Origin: Nocardioides szechwanensis
Lineage (GTDB): Bacteria > Actinomycetota > Actinomycetes > Propionibacteriales > Nocardioidaceae
Assembly: GCF_900103935.1 (NCBI RefSeq)
Contig: NZ_FNIC01000007.1
Span: 62,001-126,000, forward strand
Length of the DNA: 64,000 bases
Reading direction: 5' to 3'
The notes under the pieces are model-generated. The model saw only the letters and a list, made by a program, of their open reading frames with translations, did not search any database and was not told where the DNA came from. The position numbers and the translations under genes are program-made. Shown here piece after piece: positions 19,417 through 27,590 of the stretch. The stretch's first letter is position 1. Every line of letters starts with the position of its first letter.

Positions 19417-20655
19417 CTACTCGTCGTAGGCGACGGTCAGCGTGCCCAGGCACATCTCGTCGGTGGTGCCCTCGCCCCACACGACGTACTTGTCCTCGCG
19501 CTGGGTCTCGAACGCCGGCAGCTTGTCGCGCAGCCACTGGGCGTGGGTGCAGGTCACCTTGACGGTGTCGAAGGGGTCGAGGTGGATCGGTCGGACCCGG
19601 CGCGAGCCTTGGTCGTCGAAGTCCCACGGCTTGATGTCGAGCACCGTGCGAGCCTCGGGCGTCCCGGGGTTGGTCTCGATGGTGATCCGCCGCCCGAGCA
19701 GGTGCATGTGTCCAGCGGCGGCCGTGATCGTCATGCCGCGGCCGATCGTCCGGAGGCACATGGTGGTGTCGGACGCGACGACAGGAGTGCCGCAGAGCAG
19801 ATGCAGGGCCTGGGCCAGCCCTCCGCCGGAGGGGCCGAAGCGCACGCGGGCGTCGGCGAGCGAGGCCTCGCGGTCGCACAGCGGCCCGTCGTCGCGGCCC
19901 GGCCGGCACGGCATCTCGACCGGGGCCGGCAGCAGGAACGTGTGGAGCTGGGTGATCCCCGGCTTGCGGGGGCTGACCCGGATCTGGGTGGAGCTCATGT
20001 CGGGGCTGGCGCCGGCAAGCAGGTTGTAGTGCACCTGCATCACCACCCGCGAGCCGCGCGGCAGGTCGACCCCGTAGCCGTCGCGGACCATCGTCTCGTC
20101 GCCACCGGGCGCCCACGCGCCGAGCCACGGCGCGTCCTCGATGTCGCCGAACTCGCCCTCGAGCCCGGTGCCGCCGAAACAGGTCCAGCCCTGGTCGGCG
20201 GTCTCGGCGTCCTTCGCCTCGGCCTGCGCCACCTGCTCGGGCAGGATCCTGAACAAGATGACGTGGTGGACCACGTCGGGGTTGCCGGGCACGACGTTGG
20301 TGCCCGTGAGGTAGCTGTCGCGGGCGATGTGCGGGTCGAGCAGGAAGCACCGGTAGTCGTCGGTGCCGGTCCCGGTCGGCGGTGACGGCGTGTAGGTCTC
20401 GGGCATCGTCATGGTGACCCGACGCTCGCCCTTGCGCAGCGGCTTGAGCTTGGCGGGCTTCACGTCGGGGTGGTGCGACGACGGCGGGTCCGTCGGCTCG
20501 GCCCCTGGATCGACACTCGGGGTCTCGGTCGCCTGGGTGTCGGAGGCGGACGGCTCACGTGCGGCCTGGGGCTCGGGGTCGTCGGAGGCGGAGCAGCCCG
20601 ACAGCACGAGGCCGAGCAGGGCCGCGGCCACCCACGTCGTATGGCGGCGGCTCAT
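19417..20655 (-). CDS. Copper type II monooxygenase-like lipoprotein (PHM fold)
   Basis: The 412-residue protein has a signal peptide with lipobox LSGC and a Ser/Thr/Pro linker to about residue 65. The rest resembles the two jelly-roll domains of peptidylglycine/dopamine monooxygenases. All six copper-ligand positions seem present: HH near 129-130, a His in VMQVHYN near 208, HMH near 315-317, and Met in DEMCLG near 400. Such enzymes hydroxylate C-H bonds with ascorbate and O2; substrate and donor here are unknown. The start overlaps the HIT gene by 4 nt. I set it at ATG 20655, since the longer frame covers the HIT gene. Confidence 0.8.
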   Translation of the reverse strand: MSRRHTTWVAAALLGLVLSGCSASDDPEPQAAREPSASDTQATETPSVDPGAEPTDPPSSHHPDVKPAKLKPLRKGERRVTMTMPETYTPSPPTGTGTDDYRCFLLDPHIARDSYLTGTNVVPGNPDVVHHVILFRILPEQVAQAEAKDAETADQGWTCFGGTGLEGEFGDIEDAPWLGAWAPGGDETMVRDGYGVDLPRGSRVVMQVHYNLLAGASPDMSSTQIRVSPRKPGITQLHTFLLPAPVEMPCRPGRDDGPLCDREASLADARVRFGPSGGGLAQALHLLCGTPVVASDTTMCLRTIGRGMTITAAAGHMHLLGRRITIETNPGTPEARTVLDIKPWDFDDQGSRRVRPIHLDPFDTVKVTCTHAQWLRDKLPAFETQREDKYVVWGEGTTDEMCLGTLTVAYDE

Positions 20656-20990
20656 CCGGGCGGCCAGGTCATCGAGCGCCCGGCGAGCACGTGGACGTGG
20701 GCGTGGAAGACCGACTGCCCTACGCCGGCACCGGTGTTGAACACCAGGCGGTAGTCGTCGTGGCCCTCGGCGGTCGCCACCGCGGCGGCCGTCAGCAGCA
20801 CCTCGGCGGTAGCGGCAGGGTCGCCGGCGGCCAGAGCGGCGGCGTCGGGGTAGTGGTCGCGCGGGACGACGAGCACGTGCGTGGGTGCCTGCGCGTTGAT
20901 GTCGCGGAACGCGACCGTGCGCTCGGTGCTGTGCACGACCTCGGCCGGGACCTCCCCCGCCACGATCTTGCAGAACAGGCAGTCGTCCAC
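20652..20990 (-). CDS. HIT-family nucleotide-binding protein
   Basis: This 112-residue protein begins CLFCKIVAGEVPAEVVH and has the histidine triad HAHVHVLAG near residue 95, as in HinT-type phosphoramidases that hydrolyse AMP-N-linked substrates. It is the usual member between rsmE and phoH in actinobacteria. Here a sigma factor pair lies on its upstream side and the copper monooxygenase-like gene follows with a 4-nt overlap. Two N-terminal cysteines (CLFC) may bind zinc as in other HIT proteins. Confidence 0.93.
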   Translation of the reverse strand: MDDCLFCKIVAGEVPAEVVHSTERTVAFRDINAQAPTHVLVVPRDHYPDAAALAAGDPAATAEVLLTAAAVATAEGHDDYRLVFNTGAGVGQSVFHAHVHVLAGRSMTWPPG

Positions 20991-21098
20991 CAGTCCGCCC
21001 CCCCTCCCAGGAGTAGGCCCACATCCTTACACGGAAACTCGGGCATCGCCGCGGTAAACCCCGAGGGCCACCTGCGCGTGCCACTAGCGTGAGGACTC

Positions 21099-21125
21099 AT
21101 GCGGAGCTACGGCGGCAGGCGGTGA
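21099..21125 (+). CDS. Possible upstream mini-ORF coupled to the SigE-type gene (MRSYGGRR)
   Basis: TAGCGT at 21085-21090 is followed 8 nt later by ATG and an 8-codon frame whose TGA overlaps the GTG at 21122 (GTGA). If transcription begins where this -10 hexamer predicts, the mRNA starts at or next to this ATG, and ribosomes finishing the mini-ORF could restart on the sigma gene. Nothing but layout supports translation of it. Confidence 0.35.
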   Translation: MRSYGGRR

Positions 21126-21661
21126 CCGACCCCGCCACCTGGGGCGCGGACGCGGCGCTCGACGAGCTGTACGCCGCCCACTGGCGGCAGCTGGTCCGGC
21201 TGTCGGTGCTTCTGGTGCGCGACGTTGGCCTGGCCGAGGAGATCGTGCAGGACGCGTTCGTGGCCATGCACGGCCGCTGGGGCCGGCTGCGCGAGCCGGA
21301 CAAGGCGTTGGCCTACCTGCGCCAGTCGGTCGTCAACCGGTCGCGGTCGGCGTTGCGTCACCGCGCCGTGGTCGCCCGCCACGACGCCGCCCAGCTGCCA
21401 CCGGCCGTCCAGCCGGGCGCCGACGAGTCGTCCGTGTCCGCCGTACGGCGCGACGCGGTGCTGGACGCCATGCGCCAGCTGCCGGCGCGGCAGCGTGAGG
21501 CGCTGGCGCTGCGCTACTACCTCGACCTCTCCGAGGCCGAGATCGCCGACGCCATGGGGATCAGCCGCGGCGCCGTGAAGAGCCACGCCTCCCGCGGGTC
21601 CGCCGCGCTGCGCGACCTGCTCGCCGGCCAGATCGATGACCAGAACGATGGAGACCTGTGA
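21122..21661 (+). CDS. SigE-family (ECF-type) RNA polymerase sigma factor
   Basis: The 179-residue protein has region 2 (DELYAAHWRQLVRLSVLLVRD, then AEEIVQDAFVAMH) and region 4 (LPARQREALALRYYLDLSE, AEIADAMGISRGAVKSHASR), as in the actinobacterial SigE-family ECF proteins. I chose GTG 21122 because the -10-like hexamer at 21085-21090 would start the transcript after the alternative GTG at 21089. The gene overlaps the membrane protein gene downstream (TGATG), the usual slot for the partner that restrains the sigma factor. Confidence 0.85.
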   Translation: MTDPATWGADAALDELYAAHWRQLVRLSVLLVRDVGLAEEIVQDAFVAMHGRWGRLREPDKALAYLRQSVVNRSRSALRHRAVVARHDAAQLPPAVQPGADESSVSAVRRDAVLDAMRQLPARQREALALRYYLDLSEAEIADAMGISRGAVKSHASRGSAALRDLLAGQIDDQNDGDL

Positions 21662-22650
21662 TGAACGACGAGACCCTGGCCCGCCTGGTCACCGACGCCG
21701 TGGCCGACGTCGAGCCCGCCGACTGCCTCGACGACATCCGCGCTCGCACCGCCACGTCGGCTGCCGGCTCACGCCGCCACCTCTTCATCGCCGGGGGCTC
21801 CGTGCTCGCCGCCGCGGCAGCGGTCGTGGCGATCGCCCTGGTCACGGTGGCCCTCAACCAGCCGTCCGCGGAGGCCCCGCCGACCGACGACCCGACCAGG
21901 ATCATCGACACCCCGACGCCCAGCGCGCACGCCGTCCCGCTCTACTTCGTGGGCGATACGGGTCGCGGGCCGCGCCTCTTCCGTGAGTTCCAGGTCGACA
22001 CCGGCCTCGCGGGAGTGGCCGAGGCCCTGGAGCTGCTGAGCGACGGTCCTGAGGACCCCGACTACCGCACGCTGTGGCCGGCCGGCTCGTTCGCGGGCGG
22101 CAAGGTGCGCGGCGACGTCATCGACGTGGTGATCGCCGACGCCGCGCTGCACGACCGTCCCGCGTCGATGACCGAGGACGAGGCGGCACTCGCCCTCGAG
22201 CAGGTGATCTTCACGGTCCAGGCGGTGGTGGGTCAGCGGCTCGGGGTGCAGTTCCGCTACGGGGACAACCCGGTCGACATGGTCCTGGGGCAGCCCACGT
22301 CCGAGGCCGTCTCCAGCGCCGAGCCGCTCGACGTGCTGTCGCTGATGAGCGTGACGTCCCCCTCCGAGGGGGAGGTGGTGTCCGGGTCCTTCGTCGCCGA
22401 GGGCGTCAACAACGGCTACGAGGCCACCATGAACTGGCGCCTCGAGGACGCCGCCGGCGACATGGTGCTCGACGGCTTCGCCACGGCGGAGGGCTGGACG
22501 GGCACCAAGCTCTTCCCGTGGAGGACCGACCCGATCGATGTGTCCGGGCTCGCCCCCGGGACCTACGAGTTCGTCGCCGCCAACCCCGACCCGTCCGACG
22601 GCGAGGGTTTTCCGCCGGACACCGACACGCGCTCGATCACCGTCGAATAG
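21661..22650 (+). CDS. GerMN/Gmad2 membrane protein, candidate anti-sigma partner
   Basis: The 329 residues comprise a short cytoplasmic part (about 1-40, with LARLVTDAVADVEPADCLDDI), one membrane helix (about 43-66), a Pro/Thr-rich linker, a GerMN domain (VPLYFVGDT to about residue 190) and a Gmad2 immunoglobulin-like domain at the end (SPSEGEVVSGSF, ETWTGT-like EGWTGTKLF). GerMN and Gmad2 are known from spore germination and lipoproteins of Firmicutes, yet this is not a sporulating lineage by any sign here. The start overlaps the sigma stop, so I infer it controls that sigma factor from the envelope. Confidence 0.75.
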   Translation: MNDETLARLVTDAVADVEPADCLDDIRARTATSAAGSRRHLFIAGGSVLAAAAAVVAIALVTVALNQPSAEAPPTDDPTRIIDTPTPSAHAVPLYFVGDTGRGPRLFREFQVDTGLAGVAEALELLSDGPEDPDYRTLWPAGSFAGGKVRGDVIDVVIADAALHDRPASMTEDEAALALEQVIFTVQAVVGQRLGVQFRYGDNPVDMVLGQPTSEAVSSAEPLDVLSLMSVTSPSEGEVVSGSFVAEGVNNGYEATMNWRLEDAAGDMVLDGFATAEGWTGTKLFPWRTDPIDVSGLAPGTYEFVAANPDPSDGEGFPPDTDTRSITVE

Positions 22651-22677
22651 CCCGTGAACGCCGGAAGGATGGACGCC

Positions 22678-23613
22678 ATGAACACACCTCGGAGCCGCTC
22701 GGTCGCACTCTCCCTCACCGCTGTCCTCAGCGCCGCTGCCCTCGCCGGGTGCGGCAACGACCCGGACCCGGTGGCCAGCGACCCTGCCTCGACCTCGGAG
22801 CCCAGCAGCACGCCGGAGTCCACCGACGCCACCACCGAGCCGACCGACCCGGCCGAGACGACGGAGCCGACCCAGCCCGCGACCACGACGGCCGCCCCCG
22901 TCTACTTCGTCGGCGACACCCCGATGGGCCCGCGCCTCTACCGCGAGTTCCGCCAGGTCGAGGCCGACAATCCCTACGCCGAGGCGGTCGCGCTGATGGT
23001 CGCCGGCGACGTGGTCGACCCCGACTACGACTCCGCCTACCCCGACGGCCGCTTCGCGAGCATCGAGGTCGACGCGGAGGAGGGCGTGATCCTGGTCGAG
23101 GCCGCCGACGACGGGTGGAACACCCCCGCGCCCGGCATGACCAAGGCCCAGGCCGAGCTCGCCGTCCAGCAGCTCGTCTACACCGTCCAGGGGATCGCCC
23201 AGGACCGGCTGCCGGTCCGGGTGTGGCTCGGCGACCCGACCAACGCCGTACCCCTGTTCGGGATCGACACCGCCGACGGCCTGACCGCCGCCGACCCGCT
23301 CGACGTGCTCGCCCTGGTCAACGTCACCTCGCCCGAGGAGGGCACGACGGTGAGCGACAAGTTCGTCGCCAACGGCCTGGCCAGCTCCTTCGAGGCCACC
23401 GTCCCGTGGGAGATCCGGCAGGGCGACACCGTGGTGCTCAAGGGCTTCTCGACCGCGGAGGGCTGGATGGACAAGCTCTACCCGTGGCAGTCGGACGTCG
23501 ACGTCTCGGGCCTGGCCCCGGGCGACTACACCTTCGCGGCCATGACCGACGACCCGTCCGGCGGCGAGGGCCCCGGTCCGTTCGAGGACACCAAGACCAT
23601 CACGGTCGAGTGA
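22678..23613 (+). CDS. GerMN/Gmad2 lipoprotein, paralogue of the preceding gene
   Basis: This 311-residue paralogue shares the GerMN part (APVYFVGDTPMGPRLYREFR against PLYFVGDTGRGPRLFREFQ in the neighbour), the Gmad2 part (SPEEGTTVSDKF) and the closing EDTKTITVE. In place of the cytoplasmic domain and helix it has a signal peptide with lipobox LAGC and a Thr/Pro/Glu-rich linker of about 50 residues. GGAAGG lies 9 nt before the ATG at 22678; GTG 22654 is less likely. It should be an outer-face lipoprotein that could bind the same ligand as the membrane-bound copy. Confidence 0.8.
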   Translation: MNTPRSRSVALSLTAVLSAAALAGCGNDPDPVASDPASTSEPSSTPESTDATTEPTDPAETTEPTQPATTTAAPVYFVGDTPMGPRLYREFRQVEADNPYAEAVALMVAGDVVDPDYDSAYPDGRFASIEVDAEEGVILVEAADDGWNTPAPGMTKAQAELAVQQLVYTVQGIAQDRLPVRVWLGDPTNAVPLFGIDTADGLTAADPLDVLALVNVTSPEEGTTVSDKFVANGLASSFEATVPWEIRQGDTVVLKGFSTAEGWMDKLYPWQSDVDVSGLAPGDYTFAAMTDDPSGGEGPGPFEDTKTITVE

Positions 23614-23629
23614 GGCTCAGCCTGCCCGC

Positions 23630-23683
23630 CCGGGACGTCATACGGAACGTGGATGCGACTCCTCGGGACGTATGACGTCCCGG
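23630..23683. terminator. Convergent terminator with 15-bp perfect arms
   Basis: CCGGGACGTCATACG (23630-23644) and its exact complement (23669-23683) flank a 24-nt loop in the 74-base gap between two convergent genes. It can end both the sigma-GerMN transcript and the hrcA-dnaJ-rsmE transcript. Confidence 0.65.
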
Positions 23684-23687
23684 AGCG

Positions 23688-24428
23688 TCAGTGCCAGCGG
23701 TCGGTGCGGGCCAGGAGCGCGGCGCAGGCGGCCACCCCGGCGGTCGAGGTGCGCAGCACCTCGGTGCCGAGCCGGACGCTCACGGCGCCGGCGTCGACCA
23801 GTGCGGTGACCTCGTCGTCGGTGAGCCCGCCCTCGGGGCCGACCACGACCACGACCACGCCCGAGGCAGGTACGTCGAGCCCGGCCAGCGGTGCGGTCGC
23901 CTCCTCGTGGAGCACGACGGCCAGGTCGGCCCCGGCGACGAGCCGGGCGACATCGGCCATCGAGGCGAGCTCGGCGACCTCGGGGTGCCAGGCACGGCGG
24001 GCCTGCTTGGCGGCCTCGCGTGCGGTCGAGCGCCACCGGGCCAGGGACTTCGCCGCGCGCTCGCCCTTCCAGACCGCGACGCTGCGCGCCGCCGCCCACG
24101 GCACCACCTGGTCGACCCCCACCTCGGTGAGGACCTCGACCGCGAGCTCGCCGCGGTCACCCTTCGGGAGCGCCTGGACGACCACGAACGACGGGCCCGG
24201 CCGAGGCACCTCCTGCGCCTGCGCGACGTCGACGGTGAAGACCCGCTTGCCGGTCGACGCGACCGCACCGGTGACGGAGCGGCCCGCGCCGTCGGTCAGC
24301 ACCACCGTCTCGCCCACGCGCAGCCGGCGTACGGCGACGGCATGGTGGGCCTCGTCACCCTCGACCGTCACGGTCGCGCCGGGCGACACCCCCGCCAGCG
24401 ACGGGACGAGGTGGACCGGGAGCGTCAT
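23688..24428 (-). CDS. rsmE: 16S rRNA m3U1498 methyltransferase RsmE
   Basis: The 246-residue protein has an N-terminal PUA-like RNA-binding part (VEGDEAHHAVAVRRLRVGE) and a SPOUT knot with the GPEGGLTDDEV loop and, at the end, SVRLGTEVLRTSTA, the SAM-binding core. RsmE methylates N3 of U1498 in 16S rRNA. It starts 2 nt after the dnaJ stop, so it is the last gene of the hrcA-dnaJ-rsmE transcript. The order is conserved in actinobacteria. Confidence 0.95.
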   Translation of the reverse strand: MTLPVHLVPSLAGVSPGATVTVEGDEAHHAVAVRRLRVGETVVLTDGAGRSVTGAVASTGKRVFTVDVAQAQEVPRPGPSFVVVQALPKGDRGELAVEVLTEVGVDQVVPWAAARSVAVWKGERAAKSLARWRSTAREAAKQARRAWHPEVAELASMADVARLVAGADLAVVLHEEATAPLAGLDVPASGVVVVVVGPEGGLTDDEVTALVDAGAVSVRLGTEVLRTSTAGVAACAALLARTDRWH

Positions 24429-24430
24429 GG

Positions 24431-25606
24431 TCAGTGCGGGTTGAACGCGTCGCGCAGGCGCCCGAAGACCGAGCGCTGAGACCCGGCGGGCACCTGGCCG
24501 GTCGGCGACTCCTCGTCACGGATGGCCGCCAGCTCGCGCAGCAGCTCCTCCTGGCGGGCGTCGAGCCTCTGCGGGGTCTCGACCAGGACGGTGACGACCA
24601 GGTCGCCGCGTCCGCCGCGCAGCCCGGGGACGCCGCGGCCGCGGAGCACCTGCTGGGTGCCCGACTGGGTGCCGGCCCCGACCTCGAGCTCGAACGACGT
24701 CTCGACGCCGGAGTCGGCGCCCTGTTCGACGTCGGCCTCGAGGGTCGGCAGCGTCAGTGTCGTGCCCAGGGCGGCCGCGGTCATCGGCAGCGAGACCGTG
24801 GAGTGCAGGTCGTTGCCGTGGCGGGTGAACGTGGGGTGCTCGGCGACGTGGATCTCGACGTAGAGGTCGCCGGCCGGGCCACCGCCCGGCCCGACCTCGC
24901 CCTGCTCGCTGAGCTGCACGCGGGTGCCGTTGTCGACGCCGGCGGGGATCTTGACGGTGAGGGTGCGCCGGGAGCGCACGCGGCCATCGCCCGAGCACTC
25001 GCGGCACGGGTCGGAGATGATCGAGCCGAAACCGCGGCACGCGGCGCACGGGCGCAGGGTGCGGATCTCGCCGAGGAACGACCGCTGCACATGAGCGACC
25101 TCGCCCTGGCCCCGGCAGGTCTCGCACGGCACCGGGTGCGACCCCGGGGCGGCGCCCTCGCCGCTACAGGCGGTGCAGAGGACGGCGGTGTCGACCTTGA
25201 GCTCGCGGGCCACGCCGAACGCCGCTTCCGCCAACGTGATCTCCAGCCGGATCAGGGCGTCCTGGCCGCGGCGTACGCGCGACCGGGGGCCGCGACCGGG
25301 CTGGCCGGCGCCGGGCTGACCGCCGAAGAAGGCGTCCATGATGTCGGTGAACGAGAAGCCGGCGCCCTGCCCGAACCCGGCCTGGCCGCCGGCGAACGGG
25401 TCGCCGCCGCGGTCGTAGGCGGCGCGCTTCTGCGGGTCGGAGAGCACCTCGTAGGCGCGGGTGACCTCTTTGAAGCGCTCCTGCGACTCGGGGTCGGGGT
25501 TGACGTCGGGGTGGAGCTGGCGCGCCTGTCGCCGGTAGGCCTTCTTGAGGGCGTCGGCGTCCGCGTCGCGGGCGACACCGAGGAGGTCGTACAGGTCCTG
25601 GCTCAA
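24431..25606 (-). CDS. dnaJ: Chaperone DnaJ
   Basis: The 391-residue co-chaperone has a J-domain with HPD near residue 35 (QLHPDVNPD), a Gly/Phe stretch ([11 protein letters not shown]), four zinc-binding CxxCxGxG repeats ([32 protein letters not shown]) and a C-terminal peptide-binding domain. It activates the ATPase of DnaK in the cytoplasm. It is the DnaJ2-type copy next to hrcA. It lies about 58 nt after hrcA and should be under the CIRCE element upstream of it. Confidence 0.96.
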   Translation of the reverse strand: MSQDLYDLLGVARDADADALKKAYRRQARQLHPDVNPDPESQERFKEVTRAYEVLSDPQKRAAYDRGGDPFAGGQAGFGQGAGFSFTDIMDAFFGGQPGAGQPGRGPRSRVRRGQDALIRLEITLAEAAFGVARELKVDTAVLCTACSGEGAAPGSHPVPCETCRGQGEVAHVQRSFLGEIRTLRPCAACRGFGSIISDPCRECSGDGRVRSRRTLTVKIPAGVDNGTRVQLSEQGEVGPGGGPAGDLYVEIHVAEHPTFTRHGNDLHSTVSLPMTAAALGTTLTLPTLEADVEQGADSGVETSFELEVGAGTQSGTQQVLRGRGVPGLRGGRGDLVVTVLVETPQRLDARQEELLRELAAIRDEESPTGQVPAGSQRSVFGRLRDAFNPH

Positions 25607-25664
25607 CGTGGTTCCTTGTCTGACTGGTCTATCTGGTCTGGGTCGGGAGGTCGGTGGGCCCGGC

Positions 25665-26690
25665 TCACGCCTCGTCGAGGATGCGCGAGACGTAACGCGC
25701 GACGGCGCGGACCGCCGTCATCGTGCCGGGGTAGTCCATGCGGGTCGGGCCGACGACACCGAGCGTCGCCAGCGCGTCGTCGTGGGGCCCGTAGCCGGTG
25801 GCGACCACGCTGGTCGCGGAGAGCTGCTCGTAGGGGCCCTCGTGGCCGATGCGCACGGTCACCATGCCGCCGCTGGTCGCCTCGCCCAGGAGCTTGAGCA
25901 GCACGACGTGCTCCTCGAGCGCCTCGAGCAGGGGCCGGACGGCGGAGTCGAAGCTGTCGCCGTAGCGGGCCAGGTTGGCGGCCCCACCCACGGCGATCCG
26001 CTCGTCGGAGCGATGGTCGCTCATCGCGTCGGCCAGGGCCTCGACGACCGGACCGACGTACGGCGCGATGGTGCGGCTGGGCGGCTCAGCCGCGAGGGTG
26101 CGCAGCGCGGTCACGGCGTCGGCGATGATCGCGCCGGTGACGACGGTGTTGACGCGCACCCGCAGGTCGGCGAGCGCGTCGTCGTCGAGGTCGGCCTCGA
26201 GCTCCACGAGGCGCTGCTCGACTCGGCCGGTGCTGAGGATGAGTACGGCGAGCAGCCGGCGGGGCGCGAGCGCGACCAGCTCGACGTGGCGCACCGTGGA
26301 GCGCGACAGCGTGGGGTACTGCACCACGGCCACCTGGCGGGTGAGCTGGGAGAGCACGCGGACCGAGCGCTGCACGACGTCGTCGAGGTCGACGGCGCCG
26401 TCGAGGAACGTCGACACGGCGCGTTTCTCCGCGGCGCTCATCGGCTTGACCGTGGTGAGCCGGTCGACGAAGAGCCGGTAACCCTTGTCGGTCGGCACCC
26501 GGCCGGCGCTGGTGTGGGGCTGGGTGATGTAGCCCTCGTCCTCGAGGGCCGCCATGTCGTTGCGCACCGTGGCCGGCGAGACGCCGAGCTTGTGTCGCTC
26601 GACCAGGGCCTTGGAGCCGACCGGCTCCTCGGTGGCGACGTAGTCCTCGACGATCGCGCGGAGCACGGCCAGCCTGCGTTCTTCCTGCAC
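25665..26690 (-). CDS. hrcA: Heat-inducible transcription repressor HrcA
   Basis: The 341-residue repressor has an N-terminal winged helix (residues about 1-75, with [18 protein letters not shown], the recognition helix), a GAF-like domain and a dimerisation part ([15 protein letters not shown]). It binds CIRCE operators and represses chaperone genes until heat. GAGGAGG precedes the GTG start. A CIRCE element at 26719-26745 lies just upstream, so it likely controls itself, dnaJ and rsmE. Confidence 0.96.
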   Translation of the reverse strand: MQEERRLAVLRAIVEDYVATEEPVGSKALVERHKLGVSPATVRNDMAALEDEGYITQPHTSAGRVPTDKGYRLFVDRLTTVKPMSAAEKRAVSTFLDGAVDLDDVVQRSVRVLSQLTRQVAVVQYPTLSRSTVRHVELVALAPRRLLAVLILSTGRVEQRLVELEADLDDDALADLRVRVNTVVTGAIIADAVTALRTLAAEPPSRTIAPYVGPVVEALADAMSDHRSDERIAVGGAANLARYGDSFDSAVRPLLEALEEHVVLLKLLGEATSGGMVTVRIGHEGPYEQLSATSVVATGYGPHDDALATLGVVGPTRMDYPGTMTAVRAVARYVSRILDEA

Positions 26691-26718
26691 GGTCGCCTCC
26701 TCGGGTCCTTGCGTGGTG

Positions 26719-26745
26719 TTGGCACTCCACTGTCGCGAGTGCCAA
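26719..26745. promoter_or_regulatory. CIRCE operator
   Basis: TTGGCACTC, nine bases, GAGTGCCAA: a perfect inverted repeat matching the CIRCE consensus (TTAGCACTC-N9-GAGTGCTAA) at all but one symmetric position per arm. It lies 29 nt upstream of hrcA, so HrcA binding should repress its own operon. Confidence 0.93.
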
Positions 26746-26797
26746 TGCTACAAGGCCCGCCCGCCCGTCCGCCCCTTCCTCACCCGCCAACCCTTAG

Positions 26798-26816
26798 GTA
26801 GGTTAGGCTTGCCTTA
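26798..26816 (+). promoter_or_regulatory. DtxR/IdeR-type iron box
   Basis: GTAGGTTAGGCTTGCCTTA agrees with the 19-bp iron-box consensus TTAGGTTAGGCTAACCTAA at 15 positions. It ends about 20 nt before the ATG of the DUF2470 gene, where bound regulator would block transcription when iron is ample. Confidence 0.8.
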
Positions 26817-26835
26817 CTAACGATGAGGAGTGTCG

Positions 26836-27555
26836 ATGACCACCTATCTCACGATGCGCGACCCGATGACGCTGGCCGCGGCGGCCCGCTCCGTCCTGGC
26901 CTGCCCCTCGTCGGTTCACCTGGTGGTCGACGGGGTCGCGGACGTGGCCTCCGAGGACCTCTGCCTGCAGGACCTGGAGGGGACGCCCACCTTCTCCTGC
27001 GTGCCGGGAGCCGACCTGGGCCGCGCCGCGGGCCGCCGGGCCAGTGCGCTGCTCACCCTCGAGAGCGGCCTCGGCCGGCCCGGCGCACCCGAGCGGGCCG
27101 CCACGCTCACTCTCGCCGGGACGCTGCGTACCGAGAAGCGCGAGGACTGCGACTGCTGCGGCGAGGCGCGCGACATCGTGACCATGAGGCTCACCTTCGC
27201 GCTGCTCGCCCACCACCCCGGGCGCGGGCGACCCGAGCAGCAGTTCCGGGTGCCGCTCGACCAGTTCCGCTCCCCCGCCCACCGGCTCAACCGGGGCTAC
27301 CTCCAGCGCTCCGTCGAGCACGCCAACCAGTGCCACCAGGAGGAGCTGCGCCGCGCGGTCGCCGCCACCTCAGGGACCCGACTCTCGCACGTGGTCGGTG
27401 TCTCGCTGGCCGGCCTGCGGCCAGACCGGGTCGAGGTCCAGTGGGTCGACCTCGACGGGGCCCACACCCGCACGCTGACCTTCCCCCGCCCCGCTGCCAG
27501 CACCGAGGAGCTCGGCGACCTGCTGCGCCGCGAGCTGCACGCCGGGCTCTGCTGA
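26836..27555 (+). CDS. DUF2470 domain protein, iron-regulated
   Basis: The protein of 239 residues has an N-terminal part with a cysteine cluster (DCDCC near residue 110) and a C-terminal DUF2470 domain (HANQCHQEELRRAV, VQWVDLDGAHTRTLTFPRPA). DUF2470 is found in haem-degrading or haem-binding proteins such as HugZ relatives. GAGGAG lies 5 nt before this ATG. The iron box just upstream indicates induction under iron starvation, so a role in haem-iron use is inferred. The flavin-reductase-like split barrel may be only partly kept. Confidence 0.75.
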   Translation: MTTYLTMRDPMTLAAAARSVLACPSSVHLVVDGVADVASEDLCLQDLEGTPTFSCVPGADLGRAAGRRASALLTLESGLGRPGAPERAATLTLAGTLRTEKREDCDCCGEARDIVTMRLTFALLAHHPGRGRPEQQFRVPLDQFRSPAHRLNRGYLQRSVEHANQCHQEELRRAVAATSGTRLSHVVGVSLAGLRPDRVEVQWVDLDGAHTRTLTFPRPAASTEELGDLLRRELHAGLC

Positions 27556-27590
27556 GGCCGCCCCGATGACGGGGCCCCTAGGGTGGCCGG

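Noticed and set aside
21089..21121. Alternative GTG start for the SigE-type sigma factor.
   Set aside because: The likely -10 hexamer TAGCGT at 21085-21090 overlaps it, so the mRNA would begin downstream. GTG 21122 keeps the full region 2.
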